Assembly: GCA_017460395.1 (NCBI GenBank)
Contig: JAFUBA010000114.1
Location: 1-59,474 of the forward strand
DNA from: Clostridia bacterium
GTDB taxonomy: Bacteria > Bacillota > Clostridia > Christensenellales > Aristaeellaceae
Direction of reading: 5' to 3'
DNA length: 59,474 nt
How positions within the stretch are numbered: the first letter of the stretch is position 1; every line of letters starts with the position of its first letter. The position numbers and the translations under genes were made by a program. Positions 18,261-26,690 of this stretch are shown one piece after another. The notes beneath the pieces are model-generated. The model saw nothing but the letters and a program-made list of their open reading frames with translations. It made no database searches and was not told the DNA's origin.

Positions 18261-19178
18261 TCAGCCTTTCTTTTCCTCGTATCCCAGGTTCCTCAGATCC
18301 TCGATGCGGTTTCTCCAGTCGGGCCGCACCTTGACCCACAGCTTCAGGTTCACATGAAGGTCCAGGAGTTTTTCGATGTCCTCCCTGGCCTCGGTCCCGA
18401 TCTGCTGCAGCATGGCTCCATGCTTCCCGATGATGATCCCCTTGTGGGCCTCGCGCTCACAGTAGATCGTGGCATGGATCTCCATGAAGTGGTCGCTTTC
18501 CTTGTTCATCCCCATGATCTCGACGCCGATGCCGTGGGGCACCTCGTCCCGAAGGTGCAAAAGTGCCTTCTCCCGGATCATCTCCGCCACAATCAGCCGC
18601 TCCGGCTGGTCGGTCATCATGTCATCCGGAAAATACTTCGGGCCCTCCGGCAGACGGGAGGCCACAGCCTCCTCCAGCTCCTTCATGCCGTCCCCGGTCT
18701 TTGCGCTGATGGGGATGATGGCGTCAAAGGGGTGCTCCGCGAAGACACCCTCGGAAAAACTGGCGATCAGGCCCAGGAGCTCTTCCTTCTCCATCAGGTC
18801 AATCTTGTTGAGGCACAGGATCTTCGGCACCTTTTTCTGGGCCATGTCCTCGCAGATCGCCCGGTCCTGTTTGCCCACCTGGTGCGCATCCACCACCGCG
18901 ACCACCAGATCCATCCCGTCCATGGCGTCCTTCACGGACTGCATCATGTAGTTGCCCAGACGATTGCGGGGCGTGTGAATGCCGGGGGTATCCAGCAGCA
19001 CCATCTGCCAGTCGTCCCGGGTCACCACGCCCATGATCCTGGAGCGTGTGGTCTGGGGTTTCTGGGATACTATGGCAATCTTCTCCCCTACCAGAGTGTT
19101 GACCAGCGTGGATTTGCCCACATTCGGCCGACCGACAATCGTCACAAAACCGGAGTGAAATGCTTTTCTTTCTTCCAT
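18261..19178 (-). CDS. era: Era GTPase, 30S ribosome assembly factor
   Basis: This 305-residue protein has the Era layout. A GTPase domain (about 1-175) carries G1 GRPNVGKS near residues 16-23, the switch region with TTRSRIMG, G3 DTPG and G4 NKID. A C-terminal KH RNA-binding domain (about 200-295) carries IIIGKHGAMLQQIG. Era binds 16S rRNA late in small-subunit maturation. The position after a YbeY-containing gene fits, since both act on 16S rRNA. The ATG at 19178 follows an AAAGG-type site. Length is normal for the family. Confidence 0.97.
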   Translation of the reverse strand: MEERKAFHSGFVTIVGRPNVGKSTLVNTLVGEKIAIVSQKPQTTRSRIMGVVTRDDWQMVLLDTPGIHTPRNRLGNYMMQSVKDAMDGMDLVVAVVDAHQVGKQDRAICEDMAQKKVPKILCLNKIDLMEKEELLGLIASFSEGVFAEHPFDAIIPISAKTGDGMKELEEAVASRLPEGPKYFPDDMMTDQPERLIVAEMIREKALLHLRDEVPHGIGVEIMGMNKESDHFMEIHATIYCEREAHKGIIIGKHGAMLQQIGTEAREDIEKLLDLHVNLKLWVKVRPDWRNRIEDLRNLGYEEKKG

Positions 19179-19207
19179 GATGCCTTTTTCCTCAAATATT
19201 CCTTTTT

Positions 19208-20137
19208 TTACTTTTCTGATTCCTCTGGCTTTCCGGGCCTGCCAGCCCCGGCCTCGTCCACCAGCTGTTTTGGCCCGAAGGAATGCGGCAGAAGCTGCGG
19301 CAGGGTCGCCTCGTCCACGTTCCCGTCCCAGGTCACCAGGACCCTCAGATCCGGGGCAAACTCATTGAGCACCTGCCTGCATGCCCCGCAGGGCCAGGGC
19401 GCAGTCCCCCTGGACGCGATGGCGATGGTCGAAAACTCCTTTACGCCCTCTGACACGGCCTTGAACACGGCCGTGCGCTCCGCGCAGTTGGTCAGCCCAA
19501 GGCTTGCATTTTCGATGTTGCAGCCAGTAAAGATTTTCCCATCCTGGCTCAGCAGCGCTGCACCCACTGGGAATCCTGAGTAGGGAGAGTACGAATAGCC
19601 CATGGCCTCCCGGGCCTTTTCAAGGAGCATGCTGTCCGTGACACCGTCCCGCGTCACACCGATGCTCTCCAGAATCTTTTCTTCCATTGCACGCATTCTC
19701 CTGCGATCGTCGTCTTCAATATGATCATAGCCCATCAGATGACAGATGCCGTGGACCAGAAGATAGGCGGCCTCCCGCTCCGGACTGTGTCCGTACTCCT
19801 GCGCCTGAGACAGGACATGCGGCATGGAGATCACCAGATCCCCCAGCATGACGGCATCCACCTCATCGTCGTAGGCTTCTGAAAGGCAGCTCTGTGCCTG
19901 CCCTGCGGTCTTCCCCTCAGGGTATGAAACCAGGGGAAATGACAAGACATCGGTTGCACGGTCCACGCCCCGGTAGGTTCTGTTGATCTCGTGAATCTCA
20001 TCGTCATCCGTCAGAATGATGTGGACCGCCGTCTTTTTCCTGATGCCCTCCTCTTGAACCGCTGCATCCGCGGCCTGCTGCATCAGGGACAGGTACCGGT
20101 CATCCGTTGTCGTGTGCAGATCCCACTGAAGGATCAT
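19208..20137 (-). CDS. ybeY: Fusion of rRNA maturation factor YbeY with cytidine deaminase
   Basis: One open frame of 309 residues contains two enzymes. Residues 1 to about 160 are YbeY, a zinc endoribonuclease needed for 16S rRNA ends, with the motif HGICHLMGYDH placing H129, H133 and H139. From about residue 168 the chain becomes a tetrameric-type cytidine deaminase, with the NCAE motif (C218, E220) and PCGAC (C250, C253) intact. There is almost no linker. The ATG at 20137 follows AAGGAGG and overlaps the end of pgpH by 38 bases. In Clostridia ybeY, dgkA, cdd and era are often consecutive; here dgkA is absent and its neighbours are joined. Confidence 0.92.
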   Translation of the reverse strand: MILQWDLHTTTDDRYLSLMQQAADAAVQEEGIRKKTAVHIILTDDDEIHEINRTYRGVDRATDVLSFPLVSYPEGKTAGQAQSCLSEAYDDEVDAVMLGDLVISMPHVLSQAQEYGHSPEREAAYLLVHGICHLMGYDHIEDDDRRRMRAMEEKILESIGVTRDGVTDSMLLEKAREAMGYSYSPYSGFPVGAALLSQDGKIFTGCNIENASLGLTNCAERTAVFKAVSEGVKEFSTIAIASRGTAPWPCGACRQVLNEFAPDLRVLVTWDGNVDEATLPQLLPHSFGPKQLVDEAGAGRPGKPEESEK

Positions 20138-22697
20138 CCTGTTCCTCCTTTGGCACGTCTTCCCTGGCGGGCTCTGTGTGCTGTTCTTCAGCGCCTGCAT
20201 TCTCAGGGAGCTCTTCCACAGCTGCAACTTTCTCTGCGGACGGCTCGTCCGGCGCCTGGCTGATTTCCGCAGGCGTTTCCTCCGGTAACTGCGGCTTCTC
20301 CGCCTGAGGTGCCGGCTTCTTCTCTGCGCTTTCTTCTGCCACCTGCGCTTCCTGCTTTTCCTTCTCCTCGCGGTTGCGCTGGCTCTCCCTGGCCTGGGCC
20401 ATGGTGCGCTTTGGCGCCTCCGTCTTCGGATACTGGATCCGCTCGTGGAACACGCCGCTGAGCACCGTCTCAAAGGCCTTGCAGATGCCGTCGATATCCT
20501 TGAAGGTCAGCGGACAGTCGGACAGCTGTCCATCCTCGAGCTTCCCGCGCACCAGCTGTTCGATGAAGGAGGCAATCGCCTCTGGCGTCTTTTCCTTCAT
20601 GGACCTTACGGCCGCCTCCACCGTGTCCGCCAGCATGATGATGGCCGCTTCCTTGGTGGTGGGGCGCACGCCGTCATATCGGAAATCCGCGATGTCCACA
20701 GGCTTTCCGTCTGACTGCTGCAGGGCCCGGTGATAGAAGAACATCACCGGGGTATCCCCGTGGTGCTGCATGATGATGTCCTGGATCTCCATGGGCAGAT
20801 GATATTTCTGCGCCAGCTTCACGCCGTCCCTTGTGTGGGTCGTCACGATGGCCGCAGACACATAGGGGTCTGTCATGTCCAGGGGATTGATGCCCTGCTG
20901 ATTCTCCTTGAAGTAGGACGGCCGCTTGAGCTTGCCCACATCGTGGAAGTACGCAGCGGTCCTGGCCAGGAGCGCGTTGGCATGGATCTCATCGGCCGCG
21001 GCCTCTGAAAGGTTTGCCACCACGATCGAGTGGTGATACGTCCCCGGCGCCTCCAGCATCAGCCGCTTGAGCAGCGGATGGTTCGGATTTCCGATCTCCA
21101 GGAGCTTGGAGGGTGTCGCGAGATTGAAGACTGTCTCCAGAATCGCCTGAAGACCGATCACAATGAGGCCCGAGATGATGCCGCCAGCGACAGTCCAGGC
21201 GCTGTTGATGATGGACAGGTCCATGTTGTTGGAGGTGAGAAGGCCCATGCAGAAGACCATGAGGGCGTTCCCAAGACCCACAAGGATGCCACAGATCAGG
21301 ATCCTGAAGCGGTTGAACTTGTCTTTGAGGAACGCTGCCGCAATGCCGAAGCTCACCAGTGACATGAGGAGCATGTACAGCATTTCCACGAGCGTATTCG
21401 TGCTCCCCCCGGCTGCCAGGCCCGACACCATGATGGCCATGGAGATCATGCTGGGCATGGCCACTCTCCATGACAGAAGACATCCGATGAGGATACCGCC
21501 GAGGGCCACAGGCGCAAGATAGATATTGAGCAGCTTTGCGCACAGGGCGCAAAGGCCCATGCAGATGACCATCACCGTCATGACCACGGTGATCCGCTTC
21601 TGATCATGCAGGATCTGGGGCTCAAAGACATAGAAGAGGAGCACCAGGATCACCATGGCGATGGCGATCAGGAGGCCTGCGCCCCAGTAGCTGGAAAAGT
21701 CAAAGACGTCATCCTCCAGCATGCCGAGGCTCTTGAGCATCTCCATCTGGCTTCTTGTGACAACCTCGCCCTCCCGGATAATGTTCTGTCCCTGCTGGTA
21801 GATGATGGGTTCCACGGAGTCCATGGCCTTCTGTCTGGCCGCATCCGTGCTCTCCTGGTCGATGACCAGGTTCGGCTGCAGGGCCGTTCGAAGGACAGAA
21901 GGCAGGATGTTCTGGACGAGGGAGATGTCTACCCTGTAGCCCACGATCTGCTGGATCGTGGTGATGGCGTCCGTGACTCTGCCCTCCCGGATACCGGTAT
22001 TGAGTGCATTTTCCACAGCCCGTGTCACGTTTGTGACCATCAGTTCAAAGTCATCGGTACTGGTGCGCAGGAGTGTGGTCGCCTGATACCGTCCAAGGTT
22101 CAGAGATTCCACGAGGCCCTGAGCGTAATCAATCTCGCTCTCCGTGAAGGTCGTCCTGGCGATGGTTTCATCATCATCCGTCAGCGTCAGTCCGTACTGC
22201 TGGACCTTGCTGAGCTCGGAAAAGATCTGCGAGAGGTTTGAGATCACCTGGTCGCTGACGCCCTCCTGCAGGCGGTAGGTGGATTCCACGGCATTGGCCG
22301 CGGCCTTCCTTCTGTCCTCTGTGGAGATGGTGTCCACCACATCCTTGGTGGCCGTGATGGTCTGGCGGGAGATTGAGCCCACCGTCACCGAGTAGCGCTT
22401 GGGCGCACAGGCGATGTAGAAGATGCCGATCAGCATGGCACAGGTCATGATCATGATCACCATGCACCTGGCGGCGGCCGTATGCATCCAGGAGACCACC
22501 CGGTGCCCGAGCGGTACCGGGTTACTCTTCTTTTTCTTTTCCTCGGGGCCGTCCAGAAACTTCAGGTCCTCCGGAACCTTCCGCTTTTCCTCGTCGCCTC
22601 TCTTGTCGCTTTTTTGCTTCAATTGTGTCTGTCCCCCTTCTGTGCGCCCCTGCCTGTTGTTTTCACCCATTCTGCTGGTCCAACTGACCCTGATCAT
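20100..22697 (-). CDS. pgpH: PgpH (YqfF) 7TM-HD cyclic-di-AMP phosphodiesterase
   Basis: This 865-residue membrane protein should degrade the second messenger c-di-AMP. After a Lys-rich cytoplasmic start and a first helix (about 78-98), an extracellular 7TMR-HDED domain spans about 100-315. Seven membrane helices follow (about 320-530), and then a cytoplasmic HD domain with FHDVGKL, TTHTRDGV and MQHHGD. The last roughly 107 residues are an acidic Glu/Pro/Ala-rich tail not part of the usual protein. The start at 22697 lacks a strong ribosome site; an ATG ten codons in (MGENN) is another choice. The 3' end overlaps the next gene by 38 bases. Confidence 0.93.
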   Translation of the reverse strand: MIRVSWTSRMGENNRQGRTEGGQTQLKQKSDKRGDEEKRKVPEDLKFLDGPEEKKKKSNPVPLGHRVVSWMHTAAARCMVIMIMTCAMLIGIFYIACAPKRYSVTVGSISRQTITATKDVVDTISTEDRRKAAANAVESTYRLQEGVSDQVISNLSQIFSELSKVQQYGLTLTDDDETIARTTFTESEIDYAQGLVESLNLGRYQATTLLRTSTDDFELMVTNVTRAVENALNTGIREGRVTDAITTIQQIVGYRVDISLVQNILPSVLRTALQPNLVIDQESTDAARQKAMDSVEPIIYQQGQNIIREGEVVTRSQMEMLKSLGMLEDDVFDFSSYWGAGLLIAIAMVILVLLFYVFEPQILHDQKRITVVMTVMVICMGLCALCAKLLNIYLAPVALGGILIGCLLSWRVAMPSMISMAIMVSGLAAGGSTNTLVEMLYMLLMSLVSFGIAAAFLKDKFNRFRILICGILVGLGNALMVFCMGLLTSNNMDLSIINSAWTVAGGIISGLIVIGLQAILETVFNLATPSKLLEIGNPNHPLLKRLMLEAPGTYHHSIVVANLSEAAADEIHANALLARTAAYFHDVGKLKRPSYFKENQQGINPLDMTDPYVSAAIVTTHTRDGVKLAQKYHLPMEIQDIIMQHHGDTPVMFFYHRALQQSDGKPVDIADFRYDGVRPTTKEAAIIMLADTVEAAVRSMKEKTPEAIASFIEQLVRGKLEDGQLSDCPLTFKDIDGICKAFETVLSGVFHERIQYPKTEAPKRTMAQARESQRNREEKEKQEAQVAEESAEKKPAPQAEKPQLPEETPAEISQAPDEPSAEKVAAVEELPENAGAEEQHTEPAREDVPKEEQDDPSVGSAHDNG

Positions 22698-22780
22698 CCC
22701 AGATCTTTATGGGGCACACAGATTCCTTGATATGTTCTCTATGCGATATTTTTTCTTGTGATTTCTTTTTTAAGTATGCC

Positions 22781-23809
22781 TCATGGCTTTGTTTCCGAAT
22801 CTGTGCTGTGCATGCGTTCCAGGCGCATTTTTCGGTTTTTCTCCTGCTCCTCGTCATACCTTGCGTAGGCATTCACGATCTGCTGCACCAGTTCATGGCG
22901 CACCACATCCCGGCTGCTCAGCGTCACAATCCCGATCTCGGGAATATCGCGGAGCACCTCCAGTGCTTCCTGAAGACCCGAGCGCTTCCCATACGGAAGG
23001 TCTGTCTGGGTGATATCGCCCGTCACAACAACTTTGGAATGAAAGCCGATACGGGTCAGAAACATCTTCATCTGCTCGGTGGTGGTGTTCTGTGCTTCAT
23101 CCAGAATGATGAAGGAATCCGACAGCGTTCTGCCGCGCATGTAGGCCAGCGGCGCCACCTCCACGGTCCCCCGCTCCAGCATCTTCTGGTAGGCATCCAT
23201 CCCCATGAAGTCAAACATGGCATCATACAGAGGCCTGAGATAGGGGTCCACCTTCTGTGTCAGATCACCCGGCAGAAAGCCCAGCTTCTCGCCCGCCTCG
23301 ACGGCAGGCCTGGTCAGCACAATCCGCTCGACCTCGCGGTTTTTGAGTGCCATGTACGCCATGGCCATGGCAAGGTACGTCTTGCCGGTACCGGCGGGGC
23401 CGACGGCAAAGGTGAGATCGTGGTCGCGGATCATCTTCACGTATGTCTGCTGACCGAGGGTCCTCGCCCGCACCTGCTTTCCGCGGTGGGTGGTGGCCAC
23501 CACCTGTTCGAGCATCTCCTCGATCTCGCCCGCCCGGCCTTCCCTTGCAAGGGATGCCGCATAGCGGATCTGCGGGGCGTCAATGCGCTCGCCCTTTCGA
23601 ATCATCCGGAGCAGGGCGAGGATCGCCTGCTCCGCCACTTCCGTCTCCAGATCCTCGCCCGTCAGCGTCAGATCTGCTCCTCTCAGCTGCATGCGAACCT
23701 GACATTCCTTCTCAATCAGCGCCGCATGCTGGTCCTGAAGTCCGAACAGGGACATATATGCGTCCATCGTATCCTCGGACAAGGACACTTTCCTGGTGTG
23801 CTGCAACAA
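22781..23809 (-). CDS. phoH: PhoH-family ATPase
   Basis: This 342-residue cytoplasmic P-loop ATPase of the PhoH/YbeZ family has Walker A GPAGTGKT near residues 136-143 and Walker B SFIILDEAQN near 225-234. In many bacteria it works with YbeY in RNA metabolism, which fits the operon here. No ATG is near the expected start. A strong ribosome site GGGAGGG is followed by two adjacent TTG codons (23809 and 23806); the second has better spacing and is perhaps the true start. A promoter lies about 70 bases upstream. Confidence 0.93.
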   Translation of the reverse strand: MLQHTRKVSLSEDTMDAYMSLFGLQDQHAALIEKECQVRMQLRGADLTLTGEDLETEVAEQAILALLRMIRKGERIDAPQIRYAASLAREGRAGEIEEMLEQVVATTHRGKQVRARTLGQQTYVKMIRDHDLTFAVGPAGTGKTYLAMAMAYMALKNREVERIVLTRPAVEAGEKLGFLPGDLTQKVDPYLRPLYDAMFDFMGMDAYQKMLERGTVEVAPLAYMRGRTLSDSFIILDEAQNTTTEQMKMFLTRIGFHSKVVVTGDITQTDLPYGKRSGLQEALEVLRDIPEIGIVTLSSRDVVRHELVQQIVNAYARYDEEQEKNRKMRLERMHSTDSETKP

Positions 23810-23876
23810 CAGCCCTCCCTGATTTGTCGGACCCGCATCATCTGACAGGTCCTGTATTTTCCTGATACATGGGCAA

Positions 23877-23904
23877 ATGATAAACTATTTGTCCTGTTTG
23901 TCAA
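23877..23904 (-). promoter_or_regulatory. Promoter of the phoH-pgpH-ybeY/cdd-era operon
   Basis: On the minus strand TTGACA (23904-23899), a 16-base spacer and TATCAT (23882-23877) are about 68 bases upstream of phoH. Confidence 0.75.
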
Positions 23905-24190
23905 TCTGACAGGCGTTTTGGGCCGGGTTGTGTCAGGATCCGGGGCGCCTGAGCCCCACTCCCGCCCCAGAAATGGCCCTCTGATTTGACGGCACCTTTT
24001 GCAGGGCCTATAATATCGATGGTTTGCCATTGAAGGTTTTCCACTGAAGGCATTCAGGTGATTGCTTTCGTTGAAGGCCTTCAGCAAAACCGCCGGCGTG
24101 CATCTGCCCCTTCGTGTGCAGTTCAACGCCAGGGTCCTTTCAGGACCCCACCGCATCGGCCTTCCGGTGCTCTTTGACAGGAGGTATTGA
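23905..24190 (+). promoter_or_regulatory. Promoter and long leader of the mreB-like gene
   Basis: TTGACG (23986-23991), 17 bases and TATAAT (24009-24014) form a sigma-A promoter. The leader from about 24021 to 24190 is 170 bases long and holds three TGAAGG copies (24031, 24045, 24072). The third lies in a perfect palindrome TGAAGGCCTTCA (24072-24083). The region 23905-23985 holds nothing recognisable. The ribosome site AGGAGG is directly before the gene. Confidence 0.7.
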
Positions 24191-25222
24191 ATGGCTCAGG
24201 TAAGCGATATCGGCGTGGACGTGGGCACATCCCAGGTGATCTACTATATGACCGGCCGTGGAATCGTGCTTCGTGAACCAGCCGTGGTCGCCTATGACCG
24301 GGATCAGCAGCGCATTCTGGCCGTGGGCAGAGATGCACACAGGCTCATTGGACGCACGCCCGGCAATGTCCAGGCCCTCCGTCCTATCCGCCAGGGTTCC
24401 GCGCTGGACTATGAACTGATGAAGGAAATGCTGCGCACCCTCACGGTGGAGGTCATCGGCCGAAAGATCTTCGGAAAACCGAGGGCGGTCATCTCGGTAC
24501 CTACGGTGGTGTCCGAGACGGAAAAGCGCCTGCTGGTGGGCATCATGCTGGATGCCGGCACCCGTCAGGCCAGAATTCTCGACAGACCGATCGCCGCAGC
24601 CCTCGGCATCGGGCTCCCCTTTGAAGAGCCCTACGGTACGATGCTCATCGACATGGAAGCCGGTGCCAGCGACATCGCCGTGCTGAGTCTGGGTGAAATC
24701 GTCACCCACAGCTGCGTGCCCATCGGAGGCGACTACTTTGACGATGCCATCATCCGCTATCTCCGGAAAAAGCACAATCTCCTGATCGGAGAGCGCACGG
24801 CGGAGGAGGTCAAGATCAACATCGGCAGTGCCGTCCCGCCTTCCGAGGAGGTCTCCATGGACGTGACCGGGCGGAACCTCGTCTCGGGTCTTCCCAAGAC
24901 CGAGACCATCCTCTCCTCCGAGATCCATGAGGCCCTCATGGAACCCGTCTCAGACCTCATCGACGCCATCCAGAGCGTCATCGAGCGCACACCGCCGCAG
25001 CTGGCCTCCGATATCTTTGAGTACGGCATCGTCCTCTCCGGCGGCGCCGCTAAGCTGAGCGGTCTGGCCTCCGCGCTCTATCAGGCGCTGGAGATTGCCT
25101 GCGAGGTGGCACCGGATCCCGAGATCGCCGTGGCCAAGGGCTGCGGAAGGGTGCTGGAGAGCCGGGATGCCTGGCGGGCCTATGTGTCCGACACCCGTCC
25201 CATGCCTGTCTGGCACAGATAA
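24191..25222 (+). CDS. mreB: MreB/Mbl-family actin-like cytoskeletal protein
   Basis: This 343-residue bacterial actin guides cell-wall synthesis along the side wall. The phosphate-1 loop is DIGVDVGTS near residues 6-14, GRGIVLREPAVVAY follows at about 22-35, phosphate-2 is IDMEAGASDIAV near residue 155, and the adenosine motif GIVLSGGAAKLSGL lies near residue 280. Length matches MreB. It reads divergently from phoH behind its own promoter with a long leader. It is not followed by mreC or mreD, so it may be a second MreB-type protein (Mbl or MreBH) rather than the main one. Confidence 0.92.
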   Translation: MAQVSDIGVDVGTSQVIYYMTGRGIVLREPAVVAYDRDQQRILAVGRDAHRLIGRTPGNVQALRPIRQGSALDYELMKEMLRTLTVEVIGRKIFGKPRAVISVPTVVSETEKRLLVGIMLDAGTRQARILDRPIAAALGIGLPFEEPYGTMLIDMEAGASDIAVLSLGEIVTHSCVPIGGDYFDDAIIRYLRKKHNLLIGERTAEEVKINIGSAVPPSEEVSMDVTGRNLVSGLPKTETILSSEIHEALMEPVSDLIDAIQSVIERTPPQLASDIFEYGIVLSGGAAKLSGLASALYQALEIACEVAPDPEIAVAKGCGRVLESRDAWRAYVSDTRPMPVWHR

Positions 25223-25267
25223 ATTCTGCCCGATATTCTGTCTTACGCATGAAGGAGGACATCACCC

Positions 25268-26566
25268 GTGCCCAGCGCCATCACCTATGTTCAGCCCGGT
25301 TCCATCGCGGAGAAAATCGGCCTGCGCGCGGGAGATCTTCTGCTTCGCATCGGCGGAGAGAACATCATCGACCAGATCGATTACCAGGCCCTGACGGCGC
25401 AGGCGCGCTTTGACATGGAGATCCGTCGGGACGGACAGAACCAGACCATCCATGTCCGAAAGGAAGACTGGGAGCCCCTGGGGCTGACGCTGGATCAGAC
25501 CATCGTGTCCTCCCCCCGTCCCTGCACCAACCACTGCATCTTCTGCTTCATCGACCAGATGCCGCCGAATATGCGAAGCACCCTGTATGTCAAGGACGAT
25601 GACTGGCGCCTGTCCCTCATGATGGGCAACTTCATCACCATGACCAACATTTCCGACCAGGAGTTTCAGCGGATCATCCGTCGCCGCGTGTCCCCCCTGT
25701 ACATCTCTGTCCACGTCACGGACCCCGAGATGCGCTGCAGGATGATGGGCAACCCGAGGGCCGGTGAGGTGATGGACCGTCTGCGGATGCTGAAGGAAGC
25801 AAAGCTTCGCTTCCACTGCCAGGTGGTGCTCTGTCCCGGGTGGAATGACGGGGCGCTTCTTGAAAAGACCCTGCGGGATCTTGAGACCCTTCGCCCCTAC
25901 GCCTGCTCCGTGGCCCTCGTGCCCGTCGGGCTCACCAAATTCCGCGAACATCTCCCGAAGATCCGGGCCTATGACCAGGAGAGCGCCACCCGGCTCATCG
26001 AATGGGCGGAGGCACAGCAGAAGGAATATCTGAAAAAGTACCATACCCGCTTCGTCTTTCCCGCCGATGAATTCTACTGTCTCTCCAAGCGTCCGCTCCC
26101 GCCGGATGAAGCATACGAGGATTATCCTCAGATCGAAAACGGTGTGGGCATGCTGCGCATGTTCGACACAGACTTCCGCTTTGCAGTGGAAGACCTGCCC
26201 GTGGAGGAGACACCTCCCCGGGATCTGTGTCTTGCCTGCGGGACCAGCATTGCCCCCTACATGCAGGCGTGGTGCGACGAGGCCGCGCCGAAGGGCACCC
26301 GCGTCACCGTGAGACCGATTCTGAACCGCTTTTTCGGGGAAACCGTCACGGTGACGGGCCTCATCTGCGGCTGCGATCTGGTGGAGCAGATGAAGGACGC
26401 AAAATGCGACGAAATCCTCATCTGCCGCAACATGATCCGCAACGAGGGCGACATGTTCCTCGATGACATGACCGTGGAGGAGGTCCGAAAACGGCTCCCT
26501 GCGCCGCTTCGCATCGTGGAAAACACGGGCGAGAGCTTCTGGCGGGCCATCAGCGGACAGCTGTAA
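25268..26566 (+). CDS. DUF512 radical SAM protein with N-terminal PDZ domain
   Basis: This 432-residue protein starts with a small PDZ-like domain (about 1-65, GSIAEKIGLRAGDLLL). A radical SAM-like domain follows, with the cluster motif C86-x3-C90-x2-C93 in PCTNHCIFC, and then the DUF512 region (SVALVPVGLTKFREHLP near residue 220). A late Cys pair (CLACG) might bind more iron-sulfur or zinc. The function of this widespread Firmicutes family is not known to me. The start is GTG at 25268, eight bases after AAGGAGGA. It sits upstream of der, its usual neighbour. Confidence 0.9.
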   Translation: MPSAITYVQPGSIAEKIGLRAGDLLLRIGGENIIDQIDYQALTAQARFDMEIRRDGQNQTIHVRKEDWEPLGLTLDQTIVSSPRPCTNHCIFCFIDQMPPNMRSTLYVKDDDWRLSLMMGNFITMTNISDQEFQRIIRRRVSPLYISVHVTDPEMRCRMMGNPRAGEVMDRLRMLKEAKLRFHCQVVLCPGWNDGALLEKTLRDLETLRPYACSVALVPVGLTKFREHLPKIRAYDQESATRLIEWAEAQQKEYLKKYHTRFVFPADEFYCLSKRPLPPDEAYEDYPQIENGVGMLRMFDTDFRFAVEDLPVEETPPRDLCLACGTSIAPYMQAWCDEAAPKGTRVTVRPILNRFFGETVTVTGLICGCDLVEQMKDAKCDEILICRNMIRNEGDMFLDDMTVEEVRKRLPAPLRIVENTGESFWRAISGQL

Positions 26567-26690
26567 ACTGTGTCTCTTCGCATCCGTCTGCTTCCGGATG
26601 ATGGAAGATCATAGGTTGTCTCCGTTTTTATGGTTCGGCCCATGTACGCCCTTCCATGAAAACAACTCTTATCTCAGGAGGATCCTGACC

